From contig NZ_JPME01000018.1 in NCBI RefSeq assembly GCF_000732605.1, positions 124,001 to 188,000 of the forward strand: DNA of 64,000 nucleotides, written 5' to 3'. A program made the translations under genes and the position numbers. Source of the DNA: Lacrimispora celerecrescens (GTDB lineage Bacteria > Bacillota > Clostridia > Lachnospirales > Lachnospiraceae). Below, piece after piece: positions 25,786 to 32,593 of the stretch (its first letter is position 1; each line of letters starts with the position of its first letter). The notes under the pieces are model-generated. The model was not told the DNA's origin and ran no database searches. It saw only the letters and a list, made by a program, of their open reading frames with translations.

Positions 25786-26940
25786 TTATGACTCCTCCTC
25801 AAACACTTTTCTGATATCTTCCTGCAAAGCCTGAAAAGTGCCCTGTGCCATTAGGGTACTTCCCCCGCCTCGACCGTTTAACCTGCCATTCAATGCTTTA
25901 CTCAATGCCCTCATATCCTGCTGGCCGCTTCCAAGCGCATACTGAAAGACACCTTCGTCTCCAGAACATGTCAAAACAACGCTCCCCTTTTTTCCTTCAT
26001 ACAGCATCGTGCAAAACTGCCTAAGCTGCACAGGAGATAAGTCACGTTCAAAAACCAGCAGAGGAGCATCCAGTTCTGGGTAATCTCCGGCCTTTCTTTC
26101 TAAAAGCTCTTTGGAAAGCTGACCGAGTCTTCCATCTTTTTTCTGCCCTTCTTCTTTTAATCTGTCAACCGCCTCAAGAAGATGATCCGGTTTTGCCGAC
26201 AGCAGGACAGAAATTCCTGACACAGTCTTTTGTTTTTTGCAGTAATCCTTTAGAGCCTTCCTACCGCACAGCATGGTCAACCTGACACCGCCCTTATAAT
26301 GAATCATTCCCGTCACTTTCAAAATGCCGATTTCCCCCGTCGTCATTACATGGGTTCCGCAGCATGCGCACACATCGCCTCCCGGAAATTCGATCAGCCG
26401 GACTTGCCCGGTCAATTCCTTTTTACTCCGGTAATCGATAAGGGAAAGCTCTTCCTTTGAAGGATAAGACTCTAAAACCGGAATATCCTGCCAGATGAGT
26501 TCATTCACTTCCGCTTCAACCGCCTCGATTTCTTCCATGGTCAGGATTCCGTTAAAGTCCACGGTCACCTCATCCTTTCCCATGTGAAACCCTACGTTAT
26601 CAAGACCATAATGCTTATGTACGATTCCCGACAACAAATGCTCTCCGGAATGATTTTGCATAAAACAGAATCTTCTATCCCAGTCTATGATTCCCTTCAC
26701 CCTGCTGCCTACCTTTAGGGGCTTATCCGTAATATGGACAATGCCTTCCGGTCTTTCCCTAACATCAAGAACTGACGCTTCCCCCAGACTTCCCATATCA
26801 GCCGGCTGTCCGCCTCCCTCTGGGTAAAAAGCAGTCCGATCTAAAAACACCTCAAAAAAGCAGTCCTTTCCCGGCCTGCAATCCGTCACTACCGCTTCAA
26901 AAGTTTTAACATAAGGTCTGTCATAATATAATTTTTCCAT
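25786..26940 (-). CDS. Alanyl-tRNA editing protein, AlaX type with DHHA1 domain
   Basis: 384-aa trans-editing enzyme that hydrolyses Ser-tRNA(Ala) or Gly-tRNA(Ala). The N-terminal AlaRS-like region (FYPEGGGQPAD at ~37) is followed by the zinc-site motifs HSGEHLLSG (HxxxH, about residue 97) and CACCGTH (about 195). A DHHA1-like C-terminal domain ends in a Gly-rich GRLNGRGGGSTLMAQG segment. The length matches AlaX-L. GAGGAGC precedes the ATG at 26940. It is the first gene of a two-gene unit with the AI-2E permease; no functional link between the two is known to me. Confidence 0.92.
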   Translation of the reverse strand: MEKLYYDRPYVKTFEAVVTDCRPGKDCFFEVFLDRTAFYPEGGGQPADMGSLGEASVLDVRERPEGIVHITDKPLKVGSRVKGIIDWDRRFCFMQNHSGEHLLSGIVHKHYGLDNVGFHMGKDEVTVDFNGILTMEEIEAVEAEVNELIWQDIPVLESYPSKEELSLIDYRSKKELTGQVRLIEFPGGDVCACCGTHVMTTGEIGILKVTGMIHYKGGVRLTMLCGRKALKDYCKKQKTVSGISVLLSAKPDHLLEAVDRLKEEGQKKDGRLGQLSKELLERKAGDYPELDAPLLVFERDLSPVQLRQFCTMLYEGKKGSVVLTCSGDEGVFQYALGSGQQDMRALSKALNGRLNGRGGGSTLMAQGTFQALQEDIRKVFEEES

Positions 26941-27092
26941 CTTTTGCTCCTCATTTCTCTGTTGTACTAATTATACACAACAATTGGATAAGTTCAATCA
27001 TAACAATTCTAAAATTTTAAGAAAAAATGGAAACAGTGGCAAGCTGACATTCATACACTTACATTGTAAACAAATTATTTGGAGGAACCAAT

Positions 27093-27347
27093 ATGAGTGA
27101 TCTGGCAGCAACTAACTGTGGATGCGGATGTGATGGAGGATGTGGTAATAATGGATGCGGCTTCAATATTATCTGGCTGATCATTATCCTGTGCTTCTGT
27201 GGCGGCGGCGGCGGCTTCGGTTGCGGTGGCGGTTGCGGTAACAGTTGCGGAGGCGGTTGCGGTAATGATGGTGGATGCAGTTGGATAATTATCATCATTC
27301 TTCTGCTCTGCTGCTGCGGCGGCGGCGGAAATAACTTCTTCTGCTAA
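27093..27347 (+). CDS. Gly/Cys-rich miniprotein with two hydrophobic segments
   Basis: 84-aa protein with an extreme composition. Cys-Gly tracts (GCGCDGGCGNNGCG, GCGGGCGNSCGGGCG) alternate with two short hydrophobic stretches (FNIIWLIIILCF at ~29 and SWIIIIILLLCCC at ~63). Similar clostridial proteins carry the label 'chorion class high-cysteine protein', and the pattern recalls small YjcZ-like sporulation membrane proteins. GGAGG precedes the ATG at 27093 and a perfect terminator follows, so the gene is real despite low complexity. A spore-coat or membrane-associated role is inference. Confidence 0.75.
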   Translation: MSDLAATNCGCGCDGGCGNNGCGFNIIWLIIILCFCGGGGGFGCGGGCGNSCGGGCGNDGGCSWIIIIILLLCCCGGGGNNFFC

Positions 27348-27356
27348 GCAAAACAT

Positions 27357-27397
27357 AAAACAAGGCCCGATCTTTTACAGATCGGGCCTTGTTTTTT
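27357..27397. terminator. Bidirectional terminator
   Basis: AAAACAAGGCCCGATC (27357-27372) pairs with 27380-27395, flanked by A-run and T-run. It serves the Gly/Cys-rich gene and the convergent 49-aa gene. Confidence 0.92.
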
Positions 27398-27402
27398 ATT
27401 TA

Positions 27403-27552
27403 TTAGCGGCTCTGACCGTTGTTTTTTCCAGGTCGTTGAAAAGAGTTCTGGCCACTTACTCCTTTTATGGAGCTTCTGCCCTGCTTTTTCTTCATACAAT
27501 CTTCATCAATTTCATACACTGCATTTCCATCTATAATTAATCTGCTATTCAT
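27403..27552 (-). CDS. Small basic protein of unknown function
   Basis: 49-aa protein starting MNSRLIIDGNAVYEIDEDCMKKK, with a basic tail. The opening (IDGNAVYEIDE-C) is one I associate with small conserved hypothetical proteins of clostridia. The frame runs up to 27594, but the ATG at 27552 matches the usual N-terminus; its ribosome binding site ACAGGAG is 12 nt away, which is long. Ends against a perfect terminator. Confidence 0.6.
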   Translation of the reverse strand: MNSRLIIDGNAVYEIDEDCMKKKQGRSSIKGVSGQNSFQRPGKNNGQSR

Positions 27553-27629
27553 ATCTAAATCACTCTCCTGTAATACTAATATATGCAGATGCATATATTG
27601 TCAACAAGAAAAGTAAGGAATCTTATGCC

Positions 27630-28202
27630 ATGAACAACGAGCAAAATATACGCGCAAATGATCTGGACTCCCTTATTGGTGATAATCATCTTCAGATGAT
27701 GAAGGCTGCCCTGCCTTATATGAGTGTTTCCCAGCAGCGTTTTATGTCCTACTTCGTAAAAATAAACGAGCTGCGCCGCACCATTAATCTTTTTGAAGAA
27801 GGAGAAGTAGCTGCCATGGGCCTCAATTCCTCAAGGGAAAGAGAACGGAATAACAACCCCTTTGACATGCTGAATGCCATAAAGGCCTTTGCAAATCCCG
27901 CAGAACAGGATCTCATCGACCTTATTATCAACTTCTCTCAGGGGATTAGGCTGGCCAACTCTTCCCCGGATCCAAGCCCGGTACCAAGTTCCACCATTCC
28001 GATCCAGGCCCAATCCCAATCCCAACCGCAGTTCCAAGCCCAGCATGAAGGATCCGGAAGGCCTAACAATAACCAACGGCAGAATAATAACCCCTTTGGA
28101 CGAATGCCTTTAGACCAGCTCAAGAATTTCATGCCGCCGGATCAGCAGGCCCGGTTTGAAACCATGCAGCTTATGATGTCCGCCATGCAGCAGATGAATT
28201 AA
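27630..28202 (+). CDS. Hypothetical protein with Pro/Gln/Asn-rich linker
   Basis: 190-aa protein without recognised domain. The helical N-terminal part (about residues 1-105; MMKAALPYMSVSQQRFMSYFVKINELRRTI) is followed by a disordered linker rich in Ser, Pro, Gln and Asn (QAQSQSQPQFQAQ) and a short helical C-terminus ending METHQ-like (MQLMMSAMQQMN). AAGGA lies 10 nt before the ATG at 27630. It precedes a 95-aa gene by 57 bp on the same strand and the two share a downstream hairpin. Both have Lys/Arg and Met-rich helices and may act together. Confidence 0.65.
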   Translation: MNNEQNIRANDLDSLIGDNHLQMMKAALPYMSVSQQRFMSYFVKINELRRTINLFEEGEVAAMGLNSSRERERNNNPFDMLNAIKAFANPAEQDLIDLIINFSQGIRLANSSPDPSPVPSSTIPIQAQSQSQPQFQAQHEGSGRPNNNQRQNNNPFGRMPLDQLKNFMPPDQQARFETMQLMMSAMQQMN

Positions 28203-28259
28203 TCCATATTCCTCCCTGGCTCCCTTACCATATCCCATAGAAAGGACGAATAACAACCT

Positions 28260-28547
28260 ATGAACATTAACTGGAAACAAGACCCCAGACTTAGAAATAT
28301 GAATCCGCAAAAGCTCTCCATGCTGACCGAATTTGCAAAGCGGGTAGAATCCACTCCAAAAGACCAGCTTGTCCCAACGCTTTTAAACTTAAATGCAGAG
28401 GCAAGCCGAAAAGGCATTCAGTTTAGTAATGAAGAGACTGATCTTCTCATTACCATTATGAGCGCCAACATGACACCTAACGAGCGGAAACGAATGGATA
28501 CCTTGCGGATGCTTTCCCAAAACTTAATGAAGCGCAATACAAAATAA
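28260..28547 (+). CDS. Hypothetical helical protein
   Basis: 95-aa all-helical, basic protein (MNPQKLSMLTEFAKRVE, MTPNERKRMDTLRMLSQNLMKRNTK). No known domain, no membrane segment. AAAGGA lies upstream of the ATG at 28260. Probably co-transcribed with the 190-aa gene before it; the following hairpin at 28552 closes the unit. Conserved gene pairs of this type occur in Lachnospiraceae, but no function is known to me. Confidence 0.65.
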   Translation: MNINWKQDPRLRNMNPQKLSMLTEFAKRVESTPKDQLVPTLLNLNAEASRKGIQFSNEETDLLITIMSANMTPNERKRMDTLRMLSQNLMKRNTK

Positions 28548-28551
28548 GAAC

Positions 28552-28601
28552 AAGGACATTATGGGCGGTTCCAATAGGAATCCGCTATAATGTCCTTATT
28601 T
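28552..28601 (+). terminator. Terminator, first of three related hairpins (H1)
   Basis: AAGGACATTAT (28552-28562) pairs with 28587-28597, with a further inner stem, followed by ATTTTATC. The stem base is shared with the hairpins at 32370 and 34305. Confidence 0.8.
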
Positions 28602-28607
28602 TATCAT

Positions 28608-28872
28608 TCAGCACTTTGGCCTGACCTTTGGCCGATACCATTGATTCGTCACACCTTGTAAGTTATATTTCTCTACCAGCTCTGCTCTTGCGTCAAAGCT
28701 TCTTGCATCTTTAAACCATATTACATGCAAAGTCCCATCACAATCCTCATAGTAGAAATAAGGTGACTGTGCTGCCTCATTAAATTGGATAACCAGATCG
28801 TTATCCGCTGCAATTTGCACTGCTCTATTGTTAGACATTACAACAGCGCCTGTGGCACCTGGGACATATGGA
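28608..28872 (-). pseudogene. Remnant of a LysM-GH18 (SleL-like) gene
   Basis: About 88 codons that match the C-terminal part of the intact gene at 32594-33889: PYVPGAT, then NNRAVQIAADND, IQFNEAAQS, FYYED, VIWFKDARSFDARAELVE and YNLQG. Homology begins at about 28872, where an in-frame stop lies just before, and ends at NLQG; the last ~25 residues are replaced by unrelated sequence up to the stop at 28608. Both ends are thus cut off. An ATG at 28838 gives a 76-codon frame, but no complete domain remains. It abuts the IS605-type end at 28900-28950, which suggests element-linked decay. Confidence 0.8.
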
Positions 28873-28899
28873 TTTCACAAAAATTGATTTGTAGCAAAA

Positions 28900-28950
28900 G
28901 ATTATAGCGATTCATCCCACCACCTTAGAGGTGGGGGAATTCTCGCTAAT
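28900..28950 (+). mobile_element. IS200/IS605-type end remnant
   Basis: The stretch AGCGATTCATCCCACC-ACC-TTAGAGGTGGGGGAATTCTCGC holds a hairpin (CCACC 28920-28924 with GGTGG 28930-28934, outer GCGA/TCGC). It has the layout of right ends of IS605/tnpB elements (also the 3' scaffold of their guide RNA). No tnpA or tnpB frame is nearby, so only a ~50-75 nt end is left. The assignment is from remembered pattern, not a database match. Confidence 0.5.
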
Positions 28951-28988
28951 ATATGTTAAAATTTTACTTTCAATTCGCTTATTCCCCT

Positions 28989-30071
28989 TCATTCTTTCGT
29001 ATCTTCCCATTGCGCCTGCTCTTCCAATTTCATCATCTGCCGGTTAACTCGTTCATCCATTGTTGGAAGTCTCCGAGTATTGTCTCTATAGTAACTTGTA
29101 AAAATAACACCTGCAAACAACAATGTATTGACCACCAGTAATAAGATTACTCCATTCCATGTTATGTCTTGATTTTGAAGAACTTCCGACGTATAATTTC
29201 CGGTAATGATCGGAACTAAATTATTGTTGACAAAATGCAATATAACAACTGTCCATATGTTATCGGTTTTTAAATAAGCCCATCCATAAAATATTCCCAA
29301 TGTTACACATGTAATTAATTGTCCTGTTAAGCTTATAAACCCTACGGAAGGTGACGAATAATAAAAGAAATTAATGGGTAAATGCCATAATCCCCAAGCA
29401 ACTCCAAGAATAAGAATACCTCGAACCATTCCAAACTTTTTCTGCAATATAGGTTGAAGAAAGTACCTCCAACCGTACTCCTCTCCCAAAAATGCGGTAA
29501 ATACTAAAAAATAGTTTATGGGTAATGTTATTAACATCAGCCAAGTAACAGGCTTTAGGATAATTTCAGTCATGGTTTGTATTTGATCATTTAAAATATA
29601 CATGATAACAGTTCTGCCAATGTAAAGAATGAAATATAGCAGAACAATGAGAGCTGCTGCGTTCCAACGCCCTCCTTTCAATCCATAGGCAATTCGCTTA
29701 TCTTTCTTTTCAGTAAGCAGTAAAATCCAAGCGATAAGAGAACCAAGGATCATTAGATATTGGGAAATAGCGTTCCAACTCACACCAGGTATAAGAATGC
29801 TTGACACCGTACAAACAACTAATAGTAACGTAAGAATTAAAAAACCAATAAAAAATCTCTTAGGAATCAGATGATCTTCTTTGTGTGTAATCAAAGCGGC
29901 AAGTATTGCCCCCGAAGCAGGGTAGAACATCTGGGCTGAGGGAAAAACCGATACATCAAGCCCCTTCGTATAGCCAATCCCCATTAAAATCCCCAGCATA
30001 TATGGTAATACAAAGGCCACTCCCAGGAAAATAAGCATCTGAGTTTTCTCATAACTTTTTTGACGTTCCAT
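28989..30071 (-). CDS. CPBP family intramembrane glutamic endopeptidase
   Basis: 360-aa membrane protein with about eight to nine hydrophobic segments. The three CAAX-protease/bacteriocin-processing motifs are present: EEYGWRYFL (EExxxR, about residue 194), GVAWGLWHLP (FxxxH-like) and HFVNNN. Members cleave membrane substrates or confer self-immunity to peptides; the target here is unknown. GAGAGGAG precedes the ATG at 30071. It lies in the AT-richer accessory stretch with a lipoprotein operon upstream (138-bp gap) and codon use looks more A/T-rich than in the flanking housekeeping genes. Confidence 0.88.
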   Translation of the reverse strand: MERQKSYEKTQMLIFLGVAFVLPYMLGILMGIGYTKGLDVSVFPSAQMFYPASGAILAALITHKEDHLIPKRFFIGFLILTLLLVVCTVSSILIPGVSWNAISQYLMILGSLIAWILLLTEKKDKRIAYGLKGGRWNAAALIVLLYFILYIGRTVIMYILNDQIQTMTEIILKPVTWLMLITLPINYFLVFTAFLGEEYGWRYFLQPILQKKFGMVRGILILGVAWGLWHLPINFFYYSSPSVGFISLTGQLITCVTLGIFYGWAYLKTDNIWTVVILHFVNNNLVPIITGNYTSEVLQNQDITWNGVILLLVVNTLLFAGVIFTSYYRDNTRRLPTMDERVNRQMMKLEEQAQWEDTKE

Positions 30072-30209
30072 TTCATTCTCCTCTCTGTTTTATCAATCTC
30101 ATAAAATCAAACATCGATCCATTCTTTTATAATCTAACTTCTTCTTTTGTTATCTGCATACAAAATACAACAATTCCTATTACAAACCATTTAACCGTAT
30201 TGGAATACC

Positions 30210-30815
30210 CTAAAAATCTTCGCTCAAGAGATAAACTGCAAAAGTATTTTGGGTTTGTGTATCATAAATAACAGATATATAACCCTCTTTATATTTAAAG
30301 TGCATGTCGCCATTTTGATCACTAATTGGTTCCCCAAAGGCATTTTGAAAACTTTCTATTTTATCACCAATTTTAGCACCTTTGAAGTCTAAATCTTCCC
30401 GTTGGGTAAATACCTGATTGACTACATCGGTATCTGTATTAAACCATACCCGAATTCCAGTCTCTTTAAATTCCAAACCACCTTCGTCGACTGATTCCGG
30501 CTTTTCACTTATATCGTTGATCAAATCCTGTTTACTCGAACCCAACAAATCAAAATATAGCTCAAAAGAGGTACCCCCCATTTCCGATGAAGGAGTTTGG
30601 TCTTGAGTAACTGATTCCTCCTCGGAAACGATACTAGGGGGAGCCTGTGCAGCAGAATCCTCGCCGCCCTTGGAATCATTTTCTATTTCTGTGGCATTTT
30701 GCGGTTTCGTTCCGGGGTCAGAGCTGGATGTACTTGAGCATCCGTTTAATAAGAAAAGACATAACAAAGTTATTACCGTCCATTTAATGGGTGTTTTTTT
30801 GTATTGTGTAATCAT
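30210..30815 (-). CDS. Lipoprotein of unknown function
   Basis: 201-aa secreted lipoprotein. A basic N-terminus and hydrophobic h-region are followed by lipobox LLNGC (Cys at residue 26), a Ser/Asp/Glu-rich linker to about residue 80, and a ~115-residue globular domain (FELYFDLLG...GLEFKETGIRVWFN...GDKIESFQNAFGEP...YISVIYDTQ) resembling small domains built on a 'signal-out' beta-sheet like those of DUF4309 or SmpA-type lipoproteins, not certain. It starts 7 nt after the stop of the 52-aa HTH gene, whose end supplies AAGGAGG-like sequence; the spacing of ~14 nt to the ATG is long. Third gene of a unit with the HTH and TIGR04076-like genes. Confidence 0.7.
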   Translation of the reverse strand: MITQYKKTPIKWTVITLLCLFLLNGCSSTSSSDPGTKPQNATEIENDSKGGEDSAAQAPPSIVSEEESVTQDQTPSSEMGGTSFELYFDLLGSSKQDLINDISEKPESVDEGGLEFKETGIRVWFNTDTDVVNQVFTQREDLDFKGAKIGDKIESFQNAFGEPISDQNGDMHFKYKEGYISVIYDTQTQNTFAVYLLSEDF

Positions 30816-30821
30816 GATTTA

Positions 30822-30980
30822 TTATAAAACTCCTTCCTTCTTTAAAATCGACTTAACCGACTTTTTCTCCAAACAATATATTCCTGCAACCTTTCTGATG
30901 TCTCCACAACTTTTATATTCATCAATAATATCCTGTACAGTAAACTCATAATTAATTGGCTCATTCATGTATTCTGTCAT
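30822..30980 (-). CDS. 52-aa helix-turn-helix protein
   Basis: A short frame from ATG at 30980 to TAA at 30822: MTEYMNEPINYEFTVQDIID, then EYKSCGDIRKVAGIYCLEKK and SVKSILKKEGVL. The segment DIIDEYKSCGDIRKVAGIYCLEKKSVK has the spacing of a helix-turn-helix of the resolvase/transposase type (helix, Gly-x-Ile-Arg-Lys-Val-Ala turn, recognition helix). No cofactor or dimer domain. It sits 24 nt after the TIGR04076-like gene and 6 nt before the lipoprotein, inside an evident operon, which is the main support for it being real. The ribosome binding site (GAGAG) is weak. It could be a small regulator or a remnant of an IS OrfA. Confidence 0.6.
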   Translation of the reverse strand: MTEYMNEPINYEFTVQDIIDEYKSCGDIRKVAGIYCLEKKSVKSILKKEGVL

Positions 30981-31004
30981 AAGGTAACTCTCTTTCCAGT
31001 TTTT

Positions 31005-31301
31005 CTAACCCCTTCTTTCGAAGTCATACGGCTCATCATCCAGCCTTTCTAATTCAATCTCAATAATTCCATTGTCGCGGCAGGTAAATGTATCCTTTGA
31101 TCCTACCGGCTGCTTTCTTAAATTGTTACATTTGGGATATATATCAGCCAGGGTAGCATAACAGTACTTTTCCAATTTATTGAAACTCATATCAAAGCAG
31201 TGCTTTTTAATTATGATCTCATCACCTTCTTCAAAGATGGGGCAATAATTATTCTTTTTTACAACTGTCATTTTAATAACTGTCTGAGGGCGGATCTCCA
31301 T
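31005..31301 (-). CDS. TIGR04076-like protein
   Basis: 98-aa protein with the TIGR04076 layout: a first beta strand MTVVKKNNYCPIFEEGDEIII, then a conserved Cys (KHCFDMSF), an aromatic-rich helix ending in ATLADIYPKC, and a final CRDNGIIEIELERL. Members are common in clostridia and have no known activity; the cysteines suggest metal or redox binding. CAGGAGG before the ATG at 31301 is a strong start. First gene of the unit with the 52-aa HTH protein and the lipoprotein. Confidence 0.75.
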   Translation of the reverse strand: MEIRPQTVIKMTVVKKNNYCPIFEEGDEIIIKKHCFDMSFNKLEKYCYATLADIYPKCNNLRKQPVGSKDTFTCRDNGIIEIELERLDDEPYDFERRG

Positions 31302-31411
31302 TTCTATACCTCCTGAAAATTAGATTTCATTTAACTTTACAAAATAAATCTGCTTATTTTACGCGAAGTTGTTGTTTACTCTGTTCAGCAAACCAATCAT
31401 CGACTGCTTGC

Positions 31412-31615
31412 TTATTGCTTCAAATCATCAATTCCCATAAGTTCAGGATATGTATAGCCATTCGATATACTACCGCTAAAATTTCCCATCATTGGACGGT
31501 CAGCAATAACGTTTGCAAAAATCAAAGCAGCAATTATAAATCCGACTACTGCAATGATAGTACAAAGCATCAATGGCATGCTGTTTTTCCAATCCCAGTT
31601 TTTGTCTGACTTCAT
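31412..31615 (-). CDS. Small single-pass membrane protein
   Basis: 67-aa protein with one hydrophobic segment (about residues 14-36, MLCTIIAVVGFIIAALIFANV) and a short polar tail ending GIDDLKQ. AGGAGG before the ATG at 31615 is strong. After the stop, another frame continues with sense-looking codons, QAVDDWFAEQSKQQLRVK (31411 down to about 31360), as if a single-base change had cut a longer tail. It lies 33 bp after the GNAT gene, so likely co-transcribed. Function unknown. Confidence 0.6.
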   Translation of the reverse strand: MKSDKNWDWKNSMPLMLCTIIAVVGFIIAALIFANVIADRPMMGNFSGSISNGYTYPELMGIDDLKQ

Positions 31616-31648
31616 TTAGACCTCCTAAATATTGATTTTGATTGTTTT

Positions 31649-32155
31649 TCAATTTAATGATAAATAATCAAAAGCAATCCTTGGATCACCATTCGTCACA
31701 TGGATAATTCCACATTTTTTAAAACCATTTTTTAAAACAACTGCTTGCATAGGTACATTGTCTGCATGAGTATCTATTCTAAGATAGTCTGTTTTGCTTT
31801 TACAAAAATCAAAGCAAGCTTTCGATACCCCTTTTACCTGTCCACTCCCAGCCAGTCTGTGAATGGTACCATAGGGCATATCACAATGCCAGTTTCCCTG
31901 TTCAATCGTATGGTATGTAGGTTCTTCCCCAATGATAAATGCAAAAGTACCAACCATAGTCTCTTTTTCAGTACAAACATAACAGTTCCCGTTTACAATG
32001 TCTCTTTCCACTACATCCATATTTGGATAGGCGGGACTCCATTGTGTTGGATTTCCACTTTCTATCATGAACTTACGGGCATATTCATAAATTTTCATAA
32101 TCGCCTTTACATCTTCTTCGACTGCTCTTCTTATTACCATTCTACATGAAAACAT
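31649..32155 (-). CDS. GNAT family N-acetyltransferase
   Basis: 168-aa acetyltransferase (MVIRRAVEEDVKAIMKIYEYAR at the start, IHRLAGSGQVKGVSKACFDF as the acetyl-CoA loop region around residue 98, YLRIDTHADNVPMQAVVLKNGFKKCG near the C-terminus). The HRLAG...G motif and THADN-x-PM pattern are typical of the group that acts on small amines or amino acids. The start could be the ATG at 32140 (MVIRRAVEED), which matches family N-termini better; neither ATG has an ideal ribosome binding site. Possibly an operon with the small membrane protein downstream. Confidence 0.85.
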   Translation of the reverse strand: MFSCRMVIRRAVEEDVKAIMKIYEYARKFMIESGNPTQWSPAYPNMDVVERDIVNGNCYVCTEKETMVGTFAFIIGEEPTYHTIEQGNWHCDMPYGTIHRLAGSGQVKGVSKACFDFCKSKTDYLRIDTHADNVPMQAVVLKNGFKKCGIIHVTNGDPRIAFDYLSLN

Positions 32156-32366
32156 CCTTTCAACTGTTATTATTTAAGTTTTACTTCATCATATAAATTC
32201 TCATTCATACTCCTCCTCGGAAGAAATATATACAATCCAAATCACTCCACGATTATTTCCATTTTACCACATCATCGCTTACATTTAAATGATATTATTT
32301 GTCTCCCTAAAATATAAATAGCATTTCATTATGCATGGGTGGGGATTTTTACATACATTATTTTAC

Positions 32367-32424
32367 GCTAAATAAGGACACTATAAGCCATATTTCTACA
32401 GCCTAAAATGTCCTTATTTTAAAA
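32367..32424. repeat. Repeat/hairpin H2, near copy of H3 at 34302
   Basis: About 55 nt almost identical to 34302-34359 (about four mismatches, including the loop). Ends pair as AAATAAGGACA / TGTCCTTATTTT. It lies 170 bp beyond the LysM-GH18 stop on the minus strand and may terminate that gene. Confidence 0.75.
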
Positions 32425-32436
32425 TTGTTTTATTTA

Positions 32437-32466
32437 ACAGTTTTATTTGCACACGATATTTACAAT
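32437..32466. repeat. 30-bp direct repeat, copy 2 (leuS 3'-end)
   Basis: Identical over 30 nt to 34513-34542, which holds the last seven codons plus stop of leuS and 6 bp beyond. The two copies are 2,076 bp apart in the same orientation and bracket the LysM-GH18 gene, like attL/attR of an element using the 3' end of leuS. Confidence 0.8.
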
Positions 32467-32593
32467 ATGCTACATGAGTGGCTTGTAATCTTTCTTTTAT
32501 CGTTCTGTCAATTTCAATTAATGTTGCTTTATCCACAATGTTTACCTCATAAGAAAAGTTCTTTCGTCTCAACCATATCACCCCAGGTAATTC

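Larger units (their letters stand above)
32156..32593. other. Intergenic stretch with leuS 3'-end copy
   Basis: No confident gene. It holds hairpin H2 (32367-32424) and the 30-bp direct repeat of the leuS end (32437-32466). On the minus strand from about 32593 to 32422 one frame is open for 57 codons (WLRRKNFSYEVNIVDKATL-type text) but has no ATG or RBS; it may be a decayed gene. Confidence 0.5.

Noticed and set aside
26995-27400. Possible CRISPR or tandem-repeat array because of repeated GCGG units
   Set aside because: The repeats encode a Gly/Cys-rich protein; there are no direct repeats with unique spacers. No CRISPR array was seen anywhere in the window.
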